Origin: Polyangium jinanense
Lineage (GTDB): Bacteria > Myxococcota > Polyangia > Polyangiales > Polyangiaceae
Direction: 5' to 3'
NCBI RefSeq assembly: GCF_028435365.1
Contig: NZ_JAGTJJ010000014.1
Coordinates: 133,322-197,321 of the forward strand
DNA length: 64,000 nt
The translations under genes were made by a program, and so were the position numbers. Below, piece by piece: positions 16,826-26,462 of this stretch. Numbering within the stretch: position 1 is the first letter of the stretch; each line of letters starts with the position of its first letter. Under the pieces are notes generated by a model. That model saw only the letters and a list, made by a program, of their open reading frames with translations. It made no database searches and was not told the origin of the DNA.

Positions 16826-17476
16826 ATGAACTCGAACGCGCTTTCTTACACCGCCCTGGCCTTGGCCCTCGCCCTGGCCCTCCCCTTCGCCGCTTGTTCG
16901 TCCGGGAACGGCGGCGATGACACGACCGGCAGCGGCGGCTCCTCCTCTGCCGTGTCCTCGTCCTCCGCCTCGTCGTCCTCGTCGTCCTCGTCGTCGTCTT
17001 CGTCCTCGTCGTCGTCTTCGTCCGGAGGCGGCCAAGTGCATACCGACCTGTTCGCGTGCGGCGTGCCGACCGACTGCCCGCAGATGAGCATTCACCTCTA
17101 CCCGGAGCCGGAGGACGCCCTCATCTGCGCCGCGAAACTCATCGTTTCGAACGCCCCGGGCGCGCTGAGCGCCATCGAGGTGCCTGGTGGCAAGTTCTTC
17201 GAGACCGAGCGGCTCATCATCCTGCAGGGCGACGGCAAGGCGCTGGTGCAATCGCGCCATCGGGAGTGCGAAATCGGGAGCTGTCCCAATCCGGTTCCGT
17301 GGGAGCCTTCCTCGGCGCATCAAATCTGCGACGTCGTCCTCGGTAGCGGCGTCGAGGCCGGCTGCGCGGCCATGGACGACATGACGTGCCGGTGGTCGCC
17401 GTGGGGCCCGGGGAAGCTCGAGAATTGCATGGACGTCGCAGACTGGAGCTGCGACGACGTCGCGGCGGCCCTCTGA
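16826..17476 (+). CDS. lipoprotein with poly-Ser linker
   Basis: A 216-aa predicted lipoprotein. The signal is SYTALALALALALPFAACSS with the lipobox FAAC. Right after it lies a linker of more than 25 Ser residues, then a Cys-rich globular domain (eight or more Cys, e.g. FACGVPTDCPQM, HRECEIGSC, VEAGCAAMDDMTC, ENCMDVADWSCDD). The even spacing of Cys suggests disulfides outside the cytoplasm. The start at 16826 fits a signal peptide; ATG 16802 would add eight residues and is a possible alternative. Function unknown. It follows tonB by 84 bp and may or may not be in its operon. Confidence 0.75.
   Translation: MNSNALSYTALALALALALPFAACSSGNGGDDTTGSGGSSSAVSSSSASSSSSSSSSSSSSSSSSSGGGQVHTDLFACGVPTDCPQMSIHLYPEPEDALICAAKLIVSNAPGALSAIEVPGGKFFETERLIILQGDGKALVQSRHRECEIGSCPNPVPWEPSSAHQICDVVLGSGVEAGCAAMDDMTCRWSPWGPGKLENCMDVADWSCDDVAAAL
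16938..17022 (+). repeat. TCC/TCG trinucleotide tract encoding poly-Ser
   Basis: Runs of TCG and TCC codons encode the Ser linker of the lipoprotein. The tract is prone to slippage, and codon-level mixing (TCC/TCG/TCT) may limit this. Likely length-polymorphic. Confidence 0.7.
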
Positions 17477-17515
17477 TTCCGTTTCGCGAGCATGCCGCGC
17501 GGCGCCGTGTGGCGT

Positions 17516-18409
17516 TCAGGCCTTCGGAGGGCTCGCGAGCGCGGCTCGGTTTGTTACGAGGAACTCGCGGACCGACTGCGGGGCGCGGCCCGTGAGGCGC
17601 TGCACCGTGTCCGTCACCGTGGCAAGATCACCTTTCGTGATGCCCTTGTCGAACGAAGCCAACGTCTTCGCCATCGGCTCGGGCATTCCGTGGTCGACCA
17701 TGCCCTGCACGAGCGCCTCGATCGGGACCGAGACGTGCTCGATCGGCCGGCCGAAGATGTCGCTCGCGAGCGCCGCGAGCTCTTTGCTCGTCAGCGCCGC
17801 GGGGCCGGTGACGTCGAGCGTGCGTCGCCCCTTCGCGCCGTCCCCAAGCGCCGCTGCCGCCGCACGCGCGCAATCGTCGCGCGTGACCCAGGCAATCGCG
17901 CCGTCTCCACGCGCGTCGACCAGCTTGCCCGATGCGAGCGCCGGCGGCAGCCACACGAACAGCATGTCGGTGTAGAGGTTGTTGCGCAGGATCGTGAAAT
18001 CGAGACGGCTGCTGACGAGGGCAGCCTCCGTCCCGGCGTGATCGTCCGCAATGAGGATCGGCGATCCAACCGGGTTCGGCAGCGACGTATAGACCACGTG
18101 CTCGACGCCCGCGGCCTCGAACGCGCGCACCGCGGCCTTTTGCTGCGCGAGCCGCCGGCCCGGACGATCGAGGGAATCGGTGCTGATCAAAAGCGCGCGG
18201 CCGACCCCGCGGAAGGCCTCCGCGAGGCTTTTTTCGTCGTCGAAGTCGGCGCGGCGGACCTCGACCCCCTTCGCGGCGAAGTCTTTCAGCGAATCGGGCG
18301 TGCGGGTGGTCGCGACGATCGGGCCGACCTTTTGCTCCAGCAAGAGTTCGAGGACGCGACGACCGAGGTGCCCCGAGGCACCCGTGACGAGAACGGCGGA
18401 GTTGGACAT
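17516..18409 (-). CDS. NmrA-like NAD(P)-dependent oxidoreductase (QorB-type)
   Basis: A 297-aa cytoplasmic atypical short-chain dehydrogenase. The Rossmann start is VLVTGASGHLGRRVLELLLE, with the nucleotide loop TGASGHLG; ISTDSLDRPGRRLAQQKAAV and VEHVVYTSLPNP follow as in NmrA/QorB proteins, and LDFTILRNNLYTDM matches the conserved LRNxxY segment. QorB homologues reduce quinones with NADPH; substrate preference cannot be read here. A perfect AGGAGG precedes the ATG. A LysR regulator lies 87 bp upstream on the same strand and is the likely controller. Confidence 0.88.
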   Translation of the reverse strand: MSNSAVLVTGASGHLGRRVLELLLEQKVGPIVATTRTPDSLKDFAAKGVEVRRADFDDEKSLAEAFRGVGRALLISTDSLDRPGRRLAQQKAAVRAFEAAGVEHVVYTSLPNPVGSPILIADDHAGTEAALVSSRLDFTILRNNLYTDMLFVWLPPALASGKLVDARGDGAIAWVTRDDCARAAAAALGDGAKGRRTLDVTGPAALTSKELAALASDIFGRPIEHVSVPIEALVQGMVDHGMPEPMAKTLASFDKGITKGDLATVTDTVQRLTGRAPQSVREFLVTNRAALASPPKA

Positions 18410-18496
18410 GCTGGCCTCCTGGGGACGGAAGCTACGATCGCGCGCTTCTCATAACAATGATTGCGTACGGGAATCTTTGGTGCACCTCTGCAACAA

Positions 18497-19423
18497 TCAG
18501 CGCTCGGCTTCGTCAGGACCCGAGAGCGGGCGCTGCCGAAGCATCTCGGCCACGAGCTCGCGGAACGCGGTGACCTTCGGGGGCAGGTGCTTGCGGCCCG
18601 AATGCACGAGGTAGACCGTGCCGCTGTACGCGAGCCAGCGCGGCAGGACGCGCACCAGGGTGCCCGCAGCGACGTCCGCGTCGGCCATGAAGGACGGCAA
18701 CGAACCGATCCCCGCACCTGCTTTGATGACCTCCCGGAGAAACCACATGTCGTCGCCCGTGACACGTGGAGTCACGGACACGGTCGCCTTCGAGGTAGGT
18801 CCCGAGAGCAAGAGCGGGGGAACGCCTCGAAACGCAATCCAGTCGTGGCCATCGAGGTCGGCCGGCGCGCGCGGCACACCCCTCCTCGCAAGGTACGACG
18901 GCGAGGCGTACAGGCGGATGGCGAGCGTTCCGACCTTTCGCGCCACGAGCGTCGAATCGCGGAGCGGCTTGCTCCAGACGCGGATCGCGAGATCGATGCT
19001 CTCTTTCACGAGATCGACCACCGTATTCGTGAGGTGCGCCTCGACGCGTACGTTCGGATAACGCACCGAAAACCGCGCGATCGCCTCGGCGAGGACCATC
19101 GCACCAAGGTCGACGGTCGAGGTGAGCCGCAGCGTGCCCGAAGGGGCCGCCTCGCGCTCCGGCAGATCGGCGAGCGACGCTTGGAGCGCCTGAAGAAGCG
19201 GCGCGACACGGTCGAACAATGCAGCGCCCGCCGTGCTGATGGAGACCCGCCGCGTCGTTCGATGGAAGAGCGCCACGCCGAGCGTTTCTTCGAGCACGGC
19301 GACCGCGCGGCTGACGGTGGAGCGCGGAACGCCGAGCCGCGCGGCGGCCGCAGAGAAACTGCCTTCGACGTGGACGGCGACGAACGCGCGGACGAGGTTC
19401 AGATCAATGTCGCTTCCATGCAC
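18497..19423 (-). CDS. LysR-family transcription regulator
   Basis: A 308-aa regulator. The N-terminal winged helix-turn-helix covers residues 6-65 (LNLVRAFVAVHVEGSFSAAA, then LGVPRSTVSRAVAVLEETLG and LFHRTTRRVSIS). The rest is the effector-binding domain (GTLRLTSTVDLGAMVLAEAI, PNVRVEAHLTNTVVDLVKES). It starts at GTG with no clear ribosome site. It lies upstream of the NmrA-like reductase on the same strand, which is unlike the usual divergent arrangement, so regulation of the reductase is inferred. In other species such LysR/SDR pairs respond to quinones or electrophiles. Confidence 0.9.
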   Translation of the reverse strand: MHGSDIDLNLVRAFVAVHVEGSFSAAAARLGVPRSTVSRAVAVLEETLGVALFHRTTRRVSISTAGAALFDRVAPLLQALQASLADLPEREAAPSGTLRLTSTVDLGAMVLAEAIARFSVRYPNVRVEAHLTNTVVDLVKESIDLAIRVWSKPLRDSTLVARKVGTLAIRLYASPSYLARRGVPRAPADLDGHDWIAFRGVPPLLLSGPTSKATVSVTPRVTGDDMWFLREVIKAGAGIGSLPSFMADADVAAGTLVRVLPRWLAYSGTVYLVHSGRKHLPPKVTAFRELVAEMLRQRPLSGPDEAER

Positions 19424-19530
19424 CGCCGAGGCTTACACGTGCCCATGGTTCGCTGCAAGAATGGCGTCGCAGGGCTCGTTACACGAGCACGGGTATGGAC
19501 GGGGACCGGGCATGGCGCTAGGACACACGC

Positions 19531-20139
19531 ATGTCCGAGCGCGAACGCATGCTGGCCGGGGAACTCTATCGACCGGACGACCCGGAGCTCGTGGCCGCCC
19601 GCGCCCATGCGCGCCGCCTCAGCCGGGCCTACGACGAGGTCCCGGAGGACGAGCCCGCCCTGAGGCGCGAGATCCTCGATGCGCTCTTCGGCACGCTCGG
19701 CAGCGGGGCGTTCATCGAGCCGCCATTCCGGTGTGATTACGGCGTGAACATCCACGCCGGCGACAACCTTTACATGAACTTCGGCTGCGTCTTGCTCGAT
19801 TGCAATCGGATCGACATCGGCCACCGCGCGCTGCTCGCCCCGGGCGTGCACATCTATACCGCGACGCACCCGCTCGACGCGGCGCTGCGGGCGTCGGGGC
19901 GCGAGTTCGCGAAGCCGGTCCGGATCGGCGACGACGTCTGGATCGGGGGCGGCGCGATCGTGCTGCCGGGGGTGACGATCGGGGACGGAGCGGTGATCGG
20001 CGCGGGAAGCGTGGTCACGAAGGATGTCGCGGCGGGGTGGGTCGTGGCGGGGAATCCGGCCCGGCCGATCAAGCGGGTGGATGGGAATGACGGCGGCGGC
20101 TCCCGTCCTACCGCCCCTTCCGCCGATAAATCCAGATGA
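19531..20139 (+). CDS. maltose/galactoside O-acetyltransferase-like, left-handed beta-helix
   Basis: A 202-aa hexapeptide acyltransferase that uses acetyl-CoA. N-terminal Mac domain: [20 protein letters not shown]. The beta-helix follows, with [33 protein letters not shown] (catalytic H113), and [20 protein letters not shown] through [14 protein letters not shown]. These match Maa/LacA enzymes, which acetylate sugars such as maltose or glucose. The last 25 residues are outside the fold and overlap the convergent glycosyltransferase gene by 32 bp. Proximity to the glycan cluster could mean a role in polysaccharide acetylation, but this is only context. Confidence 0.9.
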   Translation: MSERERMLAGELYRPDDPELVAARAHARRLSRAYDEVPEDEPALRREILDALFGTLGSGAFIEPPFRCDYGVNIHAGDNLYMNFGCVLLDCNRIDIGHRALLAPGVHIYTATHPLDAALRASGREFAKPVRIGDDVWIGGGAIVLPGVTIGDGAVIGAGSVVTKDVAAGWVVAGNPARPIKRVDGNDGGGSRPTAPSADKSR

Positions 20140-21793
20140 CCGGCGTCCCCTGCAGCCCGGCCACGTGCGCCGGCTGCACCGTCCCGTAGGCCACCCAGGC
20201 CTGATACTCCTGCCCCTGCATGTGCTGCTCGTGGTGGTAGAGGGCAAACTCCGCCTCGTGCACCGTGCCGACCCCGCGGATGTCCTTCCGCAGCCGGCCA
20301 TCCTTTTGCAGCATGTCCCACGACGGCCAGGCCGTATCGTGGATGTACACCGTCCCGCCCCGCGGCACCTCGCGGTTCAGGTAATCCACCACCGCGCCTG
20401 TCGTATACCCCCAGAACGTCCGATTGAGCCCGAGCGTCGCCGCGCCCTTCGCCCCGCCCACGAGCGGCACGTAATTCGAGAGCCCCCACGGATGCGACGC
20501 TGCCGTCTCCGCGATCGGCGCCGCCAAGAGCACCGGGAGCAGCGCCATCGCCGCCGCCGGCCCATGCGCGAATTTGCGGACGCTTCCCGCTTTCAGCTTC
20601 CGAAGCTCAACGCGGAGCACGGAGACGAGCCACGACACCCCTGCCCCAGCGAAGAGCGCGAGGAACGGATACGCCTGCATCCAGTGCTTCGTGCCGCCGA
20701 AGATGGGCGTCTTCGGCAGGAGCCAGGCGCCGTACGAAATGCCGATCGCCATCAGCCAGAGCAGGTCCGTCTCCCCGCCCTCGCGCCGCGCGATCTTGCC
20801 CGCCCGCGCCCGCAGAAACGCCTGGATCCGCGCCCGCGACCGCACGACGAGGCCCAAGGCGAAGAGCGCGAGCGTCACGGTCGGCACCGTCGCCGCCGTC
20901 ATCAGCGGCGCATACAGGCGCGGCATGGGCGGCGTCCAGTACGTCCGCCCGAGGAACTCCATGTTGTAATACTCGTGATTCAGGTGGAACGACGCATACG
21001 CCGCGAGCCGCGCGAACGTGTCCCGCCAGATCCACGGCCAGAGCGCGTACATCACGAGCGGCCCGAGCACGGCCATCGCCCCGAGCGCCGCGAGCGCTCT
21101 CCGCCCCGTCTCCTTCATGTCGCCGCCCGTCAGCCGGTCGCGCACGAGGCAAAGCGCGACGTACGTCACGGCGAGGATCGGCAAGAACCACGCATTGTGC
21201 TTGGTATCGAGCGCGAGGCCAAACGCGAGGCCCGCCGCGATCGGCCAGCGGGACCCGCCCTCCCGCATCGCCTTCCAGAAGCAATACGTGGCGAGAAGGA
21301 ACATGGTCACGACCGGCACGTCGAAGCAGGCGAGGTGCGCGTGATAAAAGAAGTTCGGCATGCAGAAGAGCGCGATCGCCGCGAAGAGCCCCGCGATCCG
21401 CCCGCGTGCCTCCGTCCCCCACCGATAGACGAGCGCGACGCCCGCGCCCGCGAGGAAGATCCCCGGGAAACGATAACTCGTCCCCTCCATCGCGAAGAGA
21501 TGCCACTTCTTCTGCAAGAACAGGTTCGAGAGCGCGAACAGCGATTTGATGAGCCCCGGATGCTCGCTGTTCACCCGCCACGCATTGTCGATCGCCTTCG
21601 GCTCGAACGCGGCCCGCGGGTTCTCGAAGAGGAGCTCGAACCACCGGCGATAACTATCGGCCGCGTGAAAGTAAAACCCCTCGTCACGCGCATAGCCGAG
21701 GTTTCCCACGGTCGCGACGAGCACGACCATCACGAGGCCCGCGAGCAGCGCCGCGACGAGATCGTCCTTCCAGGTGAGCTTCGTCCCGCTCAT
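20108..21793 (-). CDS. GT-C (ArnT/PMT-like) glycosyltransferase
   Basis: A 561-aa multi-pass membrane glycosyltransferase. The first periplasmic loop after helix 1 contains [18 protein letters not shown] with D37 and E38, the acidic pair characteristic of PMT/GT39-type enzymes that use polyprenyl-phosphate sugars. About ten hydrophobic segments follow, with [11 protein letters not shown] and [19 protein letters not shown], and a C-terminal soluble part ([20 protein letters not shown]). The start ATG overlaps the upstream stop (ATGA), so it is coupled to the 305-aa membrane-anchored gene. Likely role: transfer of a sugar from undecaprenyl phosphate to lipid A, a glycan or protein; acceptor unknown. 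Confidence 0.87.
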   Translation of the reverse strand: MSGTKLTWKDDLVAALLAGLVMVVLVATVGNLGYARDEGFYFHAADSYRRWFELLFENPRAAFEPKAIDNAWRVNSEHPGLIKSLFALSNLFLQKKWHLFAMEGTSYRFPGIFLAGAGVALVYRWGTEARGRIAGLFAAIALFCMPNFFYHAHLACFDVPVVTMFLLATYCFWKAMREGGSRWPIAAGLAFGLALDTKHNAWFLPILAVTYVALCLVRDRLTGGDMKETGRRALAALGAMAVLGPLVMYALWPWIWRDTFARLAAYASFHLNHEYYNMEFLGRTYWTPPMPRLYAPLMTAATVPTVTLALFALGLVVRSRARIQAFLRARAGKIARREGGETDLLWLMAIGISYGAWLLPKTPIFGGTKHWMQAYPFLALFAGAGVSWLVSVLRVELRKLKAGSVRKFAHGPAAAMALLPVLLAAPIAETAASHPWGLSNYVPLVGGAKGAATLGLNRTFWGYTTGAVVDYLNREVPRGGTVYIHDTAWPSWDMLQKDGRLRKDIRGVGTVHEAEFALYHHEQHMQGQEYQAWVAYGTVQPAHVAGLQGTPVIWIYRRKGR

Positions 21794-22707
21794 CGCGTGT
21801 CCGCCTCGAAGCAGAAGTGCCGGTGCGCGTGGTTCTTGCTCGACACGAAAAACTCCACCGTCGCGCTCTTCTTGCCCGCGTGGGCGCCGAGCGGCATCTC
21901 GAACGCCGCCCATCCATCACCGTCGCGATGCTCCCAGCGCCCGATCTCCTCGCCGTCGACGCGCACGGCGAGCGCGACCGGCGCGCCTTTCCGCTCCCGC
22001 TCGATGATCCAGTACATCCCGCCATGCCCGCGGATCACAGTGCCGAGCGGCACGCCCGAAAAACGTGTCACGACCTCCCCGCGCGCCGGCGGGTGCGCGA
22101 AGAGGCAGCGGCGCGGGCGGAAATCCTGGTCCGCGATGACGGTCGGGCCGATGCTGAAAAACGGCCCGCCAGGGCATTCGAAGCGCGCCGCGGGGAACGT
22201 GGGATGGCCGCCGAGGCCGCCGGCGAGGACGCGGGCGTTCGTGGTCCACGGGCACAGGGCCTCGGGGCTCGTCGTGTGCACGCTCGCCTGCGTGGGGCCG
22301 AGGCCGTCGACGAAATCGAAGACGACCGCGGCGGGGCTCGGGTTTTCGAGCCGCCGGATCACGAAGGGCCCGACCTCGCGCCGGCCGATCTCGCGAAAGC
22401 CCGAAAGCTCGGGCGAGGTCTCCCCGAGCGCGGAGATCTCCAGCGCCGTGCGATAACGCGACACGTCTGGCCGCGCCACGTCGCGCAATGGAAAGATCTC
22501 GTCGCCGAGTGCTTGCCGTGCCAGCGGCTCGCCCCAGGACGGCGCGACCACCACGAGCTCGCCTTGCTTTCGCTCCTCGGCGACGGGTCCGATGAGGGCG
22601 GCCCAATCCGCGAAATCGGGCTTTCGCCGCGAGGACACGAAAAACCCGACGAGCTCGACGATCCCGAGGGCCACGAAGGCCCCGAGCGCCACACGCGGCC
22701 ACCTCAT
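21790..22707 (-). CDS. membrane-anchored hypothetical protein of the glycosyltransferase operon
   Basis: A 305-aa protein. One N-terminal anchor (WPRVALGAFVALGIVELVGFF) is followed by a soluble extracytoplasmic domain rich in aromatic and Gly residues. Motifs such as VIRGHGGMYWIIERERKGA and ALAVRVDGEEIGRWEHRDGD, plus AAFEMPLGAHAGKKSATVEF, read like a carbohydrate-binding or jelly-roll domain. It is coupled on both sides by ATGA overlaps (22704-22707 and 21790-21793) to the YfhO-like gene and the GT-C gene. No catalytic motif was recognised. Its constant company suggests a partner of these membrane enzymes. Confidence 0.75.
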   Translation of the reverse strand: MRWPRVALGAFVALGIVELVGFFVSSRRKPDFADWAALIGPVAEERKQGELVVVAPSWGEPLARQALGDEIFPLRDVARPDVSRYRTALEISALGETSPELSGFREIGRREVGPFVIRRLENPSPAAVVFDFVDGLGPTQASVHTTSPEALCPWTTNARVLAGGLGGHPTFPAARFECPGGPFFSIGPTVIADQDFRPRRCLFAHPPARGEVVTRFSGVPLGTVIRGHGGMYWIIERERKGAPVALAVRVDGEEIGRWEHRDGDGWAAFEMPLGAHAGKKSATVEFFVSSKNHAHRHFCFEADTR

Positions 22708-24527
22708 CCCTGCACCTTCCCCTCGTCCTCGCGTTTTTCCGCGCGCACGAGCGCGATCGCGGCAGCGAGCGCCGCGATCCCCACGAAGAGCCCCGGGACG
22801 AACCCCGGCGGCCGATACCACAAGGAGAGCGTCGTCACGCCCTGGGGCAATCGCACGGCCACGCGGTTGTCCACGTTCTCCACCTTGCCCGCCGACGCCC
22901 GCCAGCCCTCGTCGTAATTCATGTTGTACACGACGAGCGCCCCCGCCTCCGCGCCGGAAAGCTCGATCGTCGCGGCATTCGGGCTCCAATCGGAAAGCTT
23001 CGCCGTCCCCGCCCCCTCCGCGACGAAGACCTCGCCCTTGTGGCGCCCGTCGTCCGACGCGAGCGCGCCTTTCCGCTCGAACGGCGGCGCACCGTAACAA
23101 TCGAGCACGCCCGTGTTGCCCAGCATCGCGAGGTACATCGGCCCCGCCCAGTCGCGCTGCTTGTACTGGAAAGGCGGGTTTTTCTCGAAATGGAAGGGCC
23201 GGTTCGCGGGGATGTGATCGGGCGGCACCATCCACATCGACTGCGTCATGGGCTTCTGCGCCCCCCGCGCCACGTCGATCCCGAGGAGAAACACGACCGC
23301 CGCGAGCGCCGCGTCGAGCAAGGGCCGCCGCCGGCCCGCCCGCTCCACGAGCCGACCGATCCCGCTCGCGGCCACGATCGAGAGGATCAGCACCGCCGGA
23401 TAGAGGAACCGCGAAGGAACGTGCTGCGATCGGAACACCGGCACGTGCTCGTGCAGGAGCGTCCACGGCGCGTTCGGGTGAAACGCCCCGAGCCCGAGCA
23501 GGCCGAAGATCGCGCCCACCACCTTGAGCGCCGCCTCCCGCTTGCCCTGCACGAGAAGCAGCCCAAGCGCGAGGATCAGCACGCCGGGCAGCCCGATGTA
23601 CATCCCCCACTCGTGCCACCCGTACGCCGGCACGCGCACGGGCCGCGAATGAAAGCCCTGATCGGGCGCCGTGAGCATCGCGAAGAGCGCGCCCATGTCG
23701 ATCGCTTCCGTCGAAGGCACGAGCCGCGGCGCCTTGCCGAAGACATCGAGCATCGGCAGGAGCTTCGGCGCGGCGAGCGCGACGCCGAAGAGGCCCGAAG
23801 CGCCGAGCACGACGAGCGGTCGCGCGCTCTTCTCCAGCGCGCCGAGCACGATCGCATAAAGCCCCAGCGCGAGCACCGTGTGCGGGAGCGGATAGATGCC
23901 ACCCGTGTAGACGAGCGCGGCGAACGTGGCCCCGAGCAAGACGACGTCGAGGGCGCGGTGCGGCTTCTGTCGCGCGCGCTCGAAGAAGAAGAGCGCCCAC
24001 GGGAGGAACGCGTAGGCGAGGTGCCAGGTGTGGCCCGAGGCCGTTTGCAGCGCCCAGCGCCCGTTCACCGCCCAGAGCGCGGCCACGAGCGCCCGCGCCC
24101 CATGGCTCTTCGTGAACCGCGATCCGGCCGCGTACGCGCCCGCCGCGCCGAGGAGCGCCATGCCCACGACCTCGATCCGGATCGCGAGGTTCATCGGCAA
24201 AAACAGGTACGCGAGGAGCCACGGCGACACGACGATCGTTCCCGCCTCGACGTACCCCCACGCGGGAAATCCTCCGCACGCGTACGGATTCCAGAAGGGC
24301 ATCTCGTGGTGATCGAGCAGGCTCTTCTTGACCAGGTAGCGGTGCGAGGTCTGCACGTCCCAGTCGTGGAAGCCGAACGTGTGCGTCTTCAGCAGCCACG
24401 GCAAGAGCACCACGACGACGGCCGCGAGCATCGATAGGCCCGCGAGAAGCGCGGCGATGGCGCGGGGCGGATCACGCCGCGCGGCGGCAAGCAAACGGCG
24501 CGGAAGGGAGAGGGCGGCCTTGTCCAC
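22704..24527 (-). CDS. YfhO-like multi-pass membrane protein
   Basis: A 607-aa membrane protein with about 11 to 12 hydrophobic helices and a C-terminal soluble beta domain. In the first extracytoplasmic loop it reads HTFGFHDWDVQTSHRYLVKK and MPFWNPYACGGFPAWGYVEA, typical of the YfhO family, and VPVFRSQHVPSRFLYPAVLIL follows in the middle. The C-terminal TLSLWYRPPGFVPGLFVGI is also family-like. YfhO proteins act in glycosylation of envelope polymers such as lipoteichoic acid. A GTG at 24527 gives a hydrophilic-basic start before the first helix; the frame upstream is Arg/Ser-rich and likely non-coding. Divergent from the methyltransferase by 58 bp. Confidence 0.85.
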   Translation of the reverse strand: MDKAALSLPRRLLAAARRDPPRAIAALLAGLSMLAAVVVVLLPWLLKTHTFGFHDWDVQTSHRYLVKKSLLDHHEMPFWNPYACGGFPAWGYVEAGTIVVSPWLLAYLFLPMNLAIRIEVVGMALLGAAGAYAAGSRFTKSHGARALVAALWAVNGRWALQTASGHTWHLAYAFLPWALFFFERARQKPHRALDVVLLGATFAALVYTGGIYPLPHTVLALGLYAIVLGALEKSARPLVVLGASGLFGVALAAPKLLPMLDVFGKAPRLVPSTEAIDMGALFAMLTAPDQGFHSRPVRVPAYGWHEWGMYIGLPGVLILALGLLLVQGKREAALKVVGAIFGLLGLGAFHPNAPWTLLHEHVPVFRSQHVPSRFLYPAVLILSIVAASGIGRLVERAGRRRPLLDAALAAVVFLLGIDVARGAQKPMTQSMWMVPPDHIPANRPFHFEKNPPFQYKQRDWAGPMYLAMLGNTGVLDCYGAPPFERKGALASDDGRHKGEVFVAEGAGTAKLSDWSPNAATIELSGAEAGALVVYNMNYDEGWRASAGKVENVDNRVAVRLPQGVTTLSLWYRPPGFVPGLFVGIAALAAAIALVRAEKREDEGKVQG

Positions 24528-24585
24528 GAGCGTCGCGGACGTTAGCACGTTGCCACGCCGGGCCGCCTCGGCTAAGCCGCCGTCC

Positions 24586-25218
24586 GTGCTGGGGATCGAC
24601 AAGGCCCTCTTCGCGCTGCACCGGCGCGCCGTGACGATGCCGCGGGCTCGACGCATCACGGACGCGCTCGCCGAGCTCGCAGGACAGGCGGTATCGCTGC
24701 TCGACGTGGGCGCGGGTGACGGGGCCATCGCCGCGGCCGTGGCGCAGCGCGTGGGCGCGCGCCGCGTCGCGGGCGTCGACGTGCTGGTTCGTCCCCGCAC
24801 GGTGATCGAGGTCGTGCCCTACGACGGCCGGCGCCTGCCGTTCCCGGACGGCGCGTTCGAGATCGTCACGATCTCCGACGTCCTGCATCATTGCGAGGCG
24901 CCCTCCGAGGTGCTCGCCGAGTGCCTGCGCGTGGCCTCGCGCGCGGTGCTGGTGAAGGATCATTTCCGCTTCGGCGCGGTCTCGGAGGCGCTGCTCCTGG
25001 CGATGGACGTCGTGGGCAACGCGGAGGCGGGCGTGCTCGTGCGGGGGACGTACTTCTCGCCGGCCCAGTGGATCGACATGGTGCGAGAAGCGCGCGGGCG
25101 CATCACCGAGCTCCGCTGGCCGCTGCGCATCCACGACACGCCGATGCGGCTCGTCACACGCGACGAGCTTCAGTTCGCGGCACGGATCGAGCACGTCTCA
25201 GGGATGGAGAACACATGA
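24586..25218 (+). CDS. class I SAM-dependent methyltransferase
   Basis: A 210-aa methyltransferase. Motif I is LLDVGAGDG at 38-46, followed by VAGVDVLVR (acidic loop) and FPDGAFEIVTISDVLHHCEA, the UbiE/COQ5-like post-motifs. It starts at GTG; the frame upstream to 24379 is Arg-rich and not credible. The stop overlaps the next ATG (ATGA at 25215-25218), coupling it to the epimerase. A role in methylation of a sugar or lipid in the envelope cluster is inferred from neighbours. Substrate cannot be told from sequence. Confidence 0.85.
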   Translation: MLGIDKALFALHRRAVTMPRARRITDALAELAGQAVSLLDVGAGDGAIAAAVAQRVGARRVAGVDVLVRPRTVIEVVPYDGRRLPFPDGAFEIVTISDVLHHCEAPSEVLAECLRVASRAVLVKDHFRFGAVSEALLLAMDVVGNAEAGVLVRGTYFSPAQWIDMVREARGRITELRWPLRIHDTPMRLVTRDELQFAARIEHVSGMENT

Positions 25219-26153
25219 AGACGCTCGTCGTCGGTGGTGCCGGGTTCATCGGCAGCCACCTCGTGGACCGGCTCGTCAGGCGCGGGCCCGTGACCGTGTA
25301 CGACAACCTTTCCGTCGGGAAACGTGCCTTCGTAAAGGAACATCTGGATGCGGGGCGCGTGACGCTCGTCGAGGCGGACGCGCTCGACCTCGAGCGGCTC
25401 ACGGCGGCCGCCGCCGGCCACGACGTCGTCTTCCACCTCTCGGCGAACCCCGAGGCGCGCTGGGGCCTCGAGCGGACCCGGCTCGACCTCGAACAAGGCA
25501 CGATCGTCACATACAACGTGCTCGAAGCGATGCGCCGCGCCGGCGTCCCCCGGCTCGTCTTCTCGTCGTCGGGCACGGTCTACGGGGACACGCCGGAGAC
25601 GTGCAAAGAGGACCACATCGGCCACCTGCCGATCTCGCTCTACGGGGCGAGCAAGCTCGCGGGCGAGGCGCTCATCAGCGCGTTCGTCGAGTGCTTCGGC
25701 CTGCACGCGACCATCTTCCGCTTCGGCAACGTCGTCGGCCCCCGCGGCACCCACGGCGCCGCGCTCGATTTCCTGAAAAAACTACGCGACCGGAAGACCG
25801 AGCTCGAAGTGCTCGGTGATGGCCGGCAATCCAAGCCTTACCTCCACGTCTCGGACTGCGCGGACGGCATGCTCTTCGGGCTCGATCATGCCGAGGAGCG
25901 GCTCGGCCTCTACAACCTCGCCCCGCCCGACCAGACCTCCGTCGCCCGCATCGCCGAGCTCTGCGTGAAGACCTCCCCCTACCCCGACGCCACGATCCGC
26001 TTCACCGGCGGCGATCGCGGCTGGCCCGGCGACGTGCCCCGCTCCTCGATGAGCCCGGACAAGCTCGCGGCCAAAGGCTTCCGGGTGCGCCATTCCAGCG
26101 ACGACGCCGTACGCATGGCCATCGAGGCGCTCACGCGCGAGGTCTTCGGCTAG
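25215..26153 (+). CDS. NAD-dependent sugar-nucleotide epimerase/dehydratase
   Basis: A 312-aa extended SDR. GGAGFIGSH at 7-15 binds NAD; DNLSVGKRAFV follows the second strand; SSSGTVYGD carries the catalytic Ser/Thr; Y143 and K147 in LYGASKLAGEA are the YxxxK pair; FRFGNVVGPR and GDGRQSKPYLHVSD complete the UDP-glucose 4-epimerase-like signature. It acts on a nucleotide-activated sugar in the cytoplasm, probably to supply the glycan pathway whose membrane enzymes are encoded divergently. GalE, WbpP or RmlB-like specificities are all possible; the motif set fits 4-epimerases best. Length is normal. Confidence 0.92.
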   Translation: MKTLVVGGAGFIGSHLVDRLVRRGPVTVYDNLSVGKRAFVKEHLDAGRVTLVEADALDLERLTAAAAGHDVVFHLSANPEARWGLERTRLDLEQGTIVTYNVLEAMRRAGVPRLVFSSSGTVYGDTPETCKEDHIGHLPISLYGASKLAGEALISAFVECFGLHATIFRFGNVVGPRGTHGAALDFLKKLRDRKTELEVLGDGRQSKPYLHVSDCADGMLFGLDHAEERLGLYNLAPPDQTSVARIAELCVKTSPYPDATIRFTGGDRGWPGDVPRSSMSPDKLAAKGFRVRHSSDDAVRMAIEALTREVFG

Positions 26154-26173
26154 AGGAATCTCGCGGAAAAAAG

Positions 26174-26235
26174 GGGGGCGTCCCCTTCGGAGGACGCGAC
26201 TTTCGACGCGAGATCCGGCGCGCGGGGACGCCCCC
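26174..26235 (+). terminator. long inverted repeat downstream of the epimerase gene
   Basis: GGGGGCGTCCCC (26174-26185) and GGGGACGCCCCC (26224-26235) form a perfect 12-bp stem with a 38-nt loop, preceded by an A-run (GGAAAAAAGG). In the 309-bp gap before the PAS-STAS gene this is the only clear structure. On the plus strand it would end the epimerase transcript; on the minus strand the A-run would give a T-run after the stem. Confidence 0.5.
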
Positions 26236-26462
26236 TCGGGCGCGGGTCCGGAGGACCTTCTGCTCGGCTTGCCGTCAATGCACGCGCGATGCCGCTCGCC
26301 ACGTGTGCAGCGAGCGGACGAGCGACGCAAAAGGGGCGCACGCTCGGCCGTGATCCGTCACGCCCGTCGCCTCCCCCGCCCGCGCCCCTCGCCCCCCGAA
26401 AAAGCCCGAGCCCTGGATTCAGTTCTGGTATGGTCAAATTCTTCCGGAGGAGCATCCAGACC

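Noticed and set aside
24379..24585. N-terminal extension of the methyltransferase
   Set aside because: Arg/Ser/Ala-rich, overlaps the divergent YfhO gene, and no fold-like sequence until the GTG at 24586.
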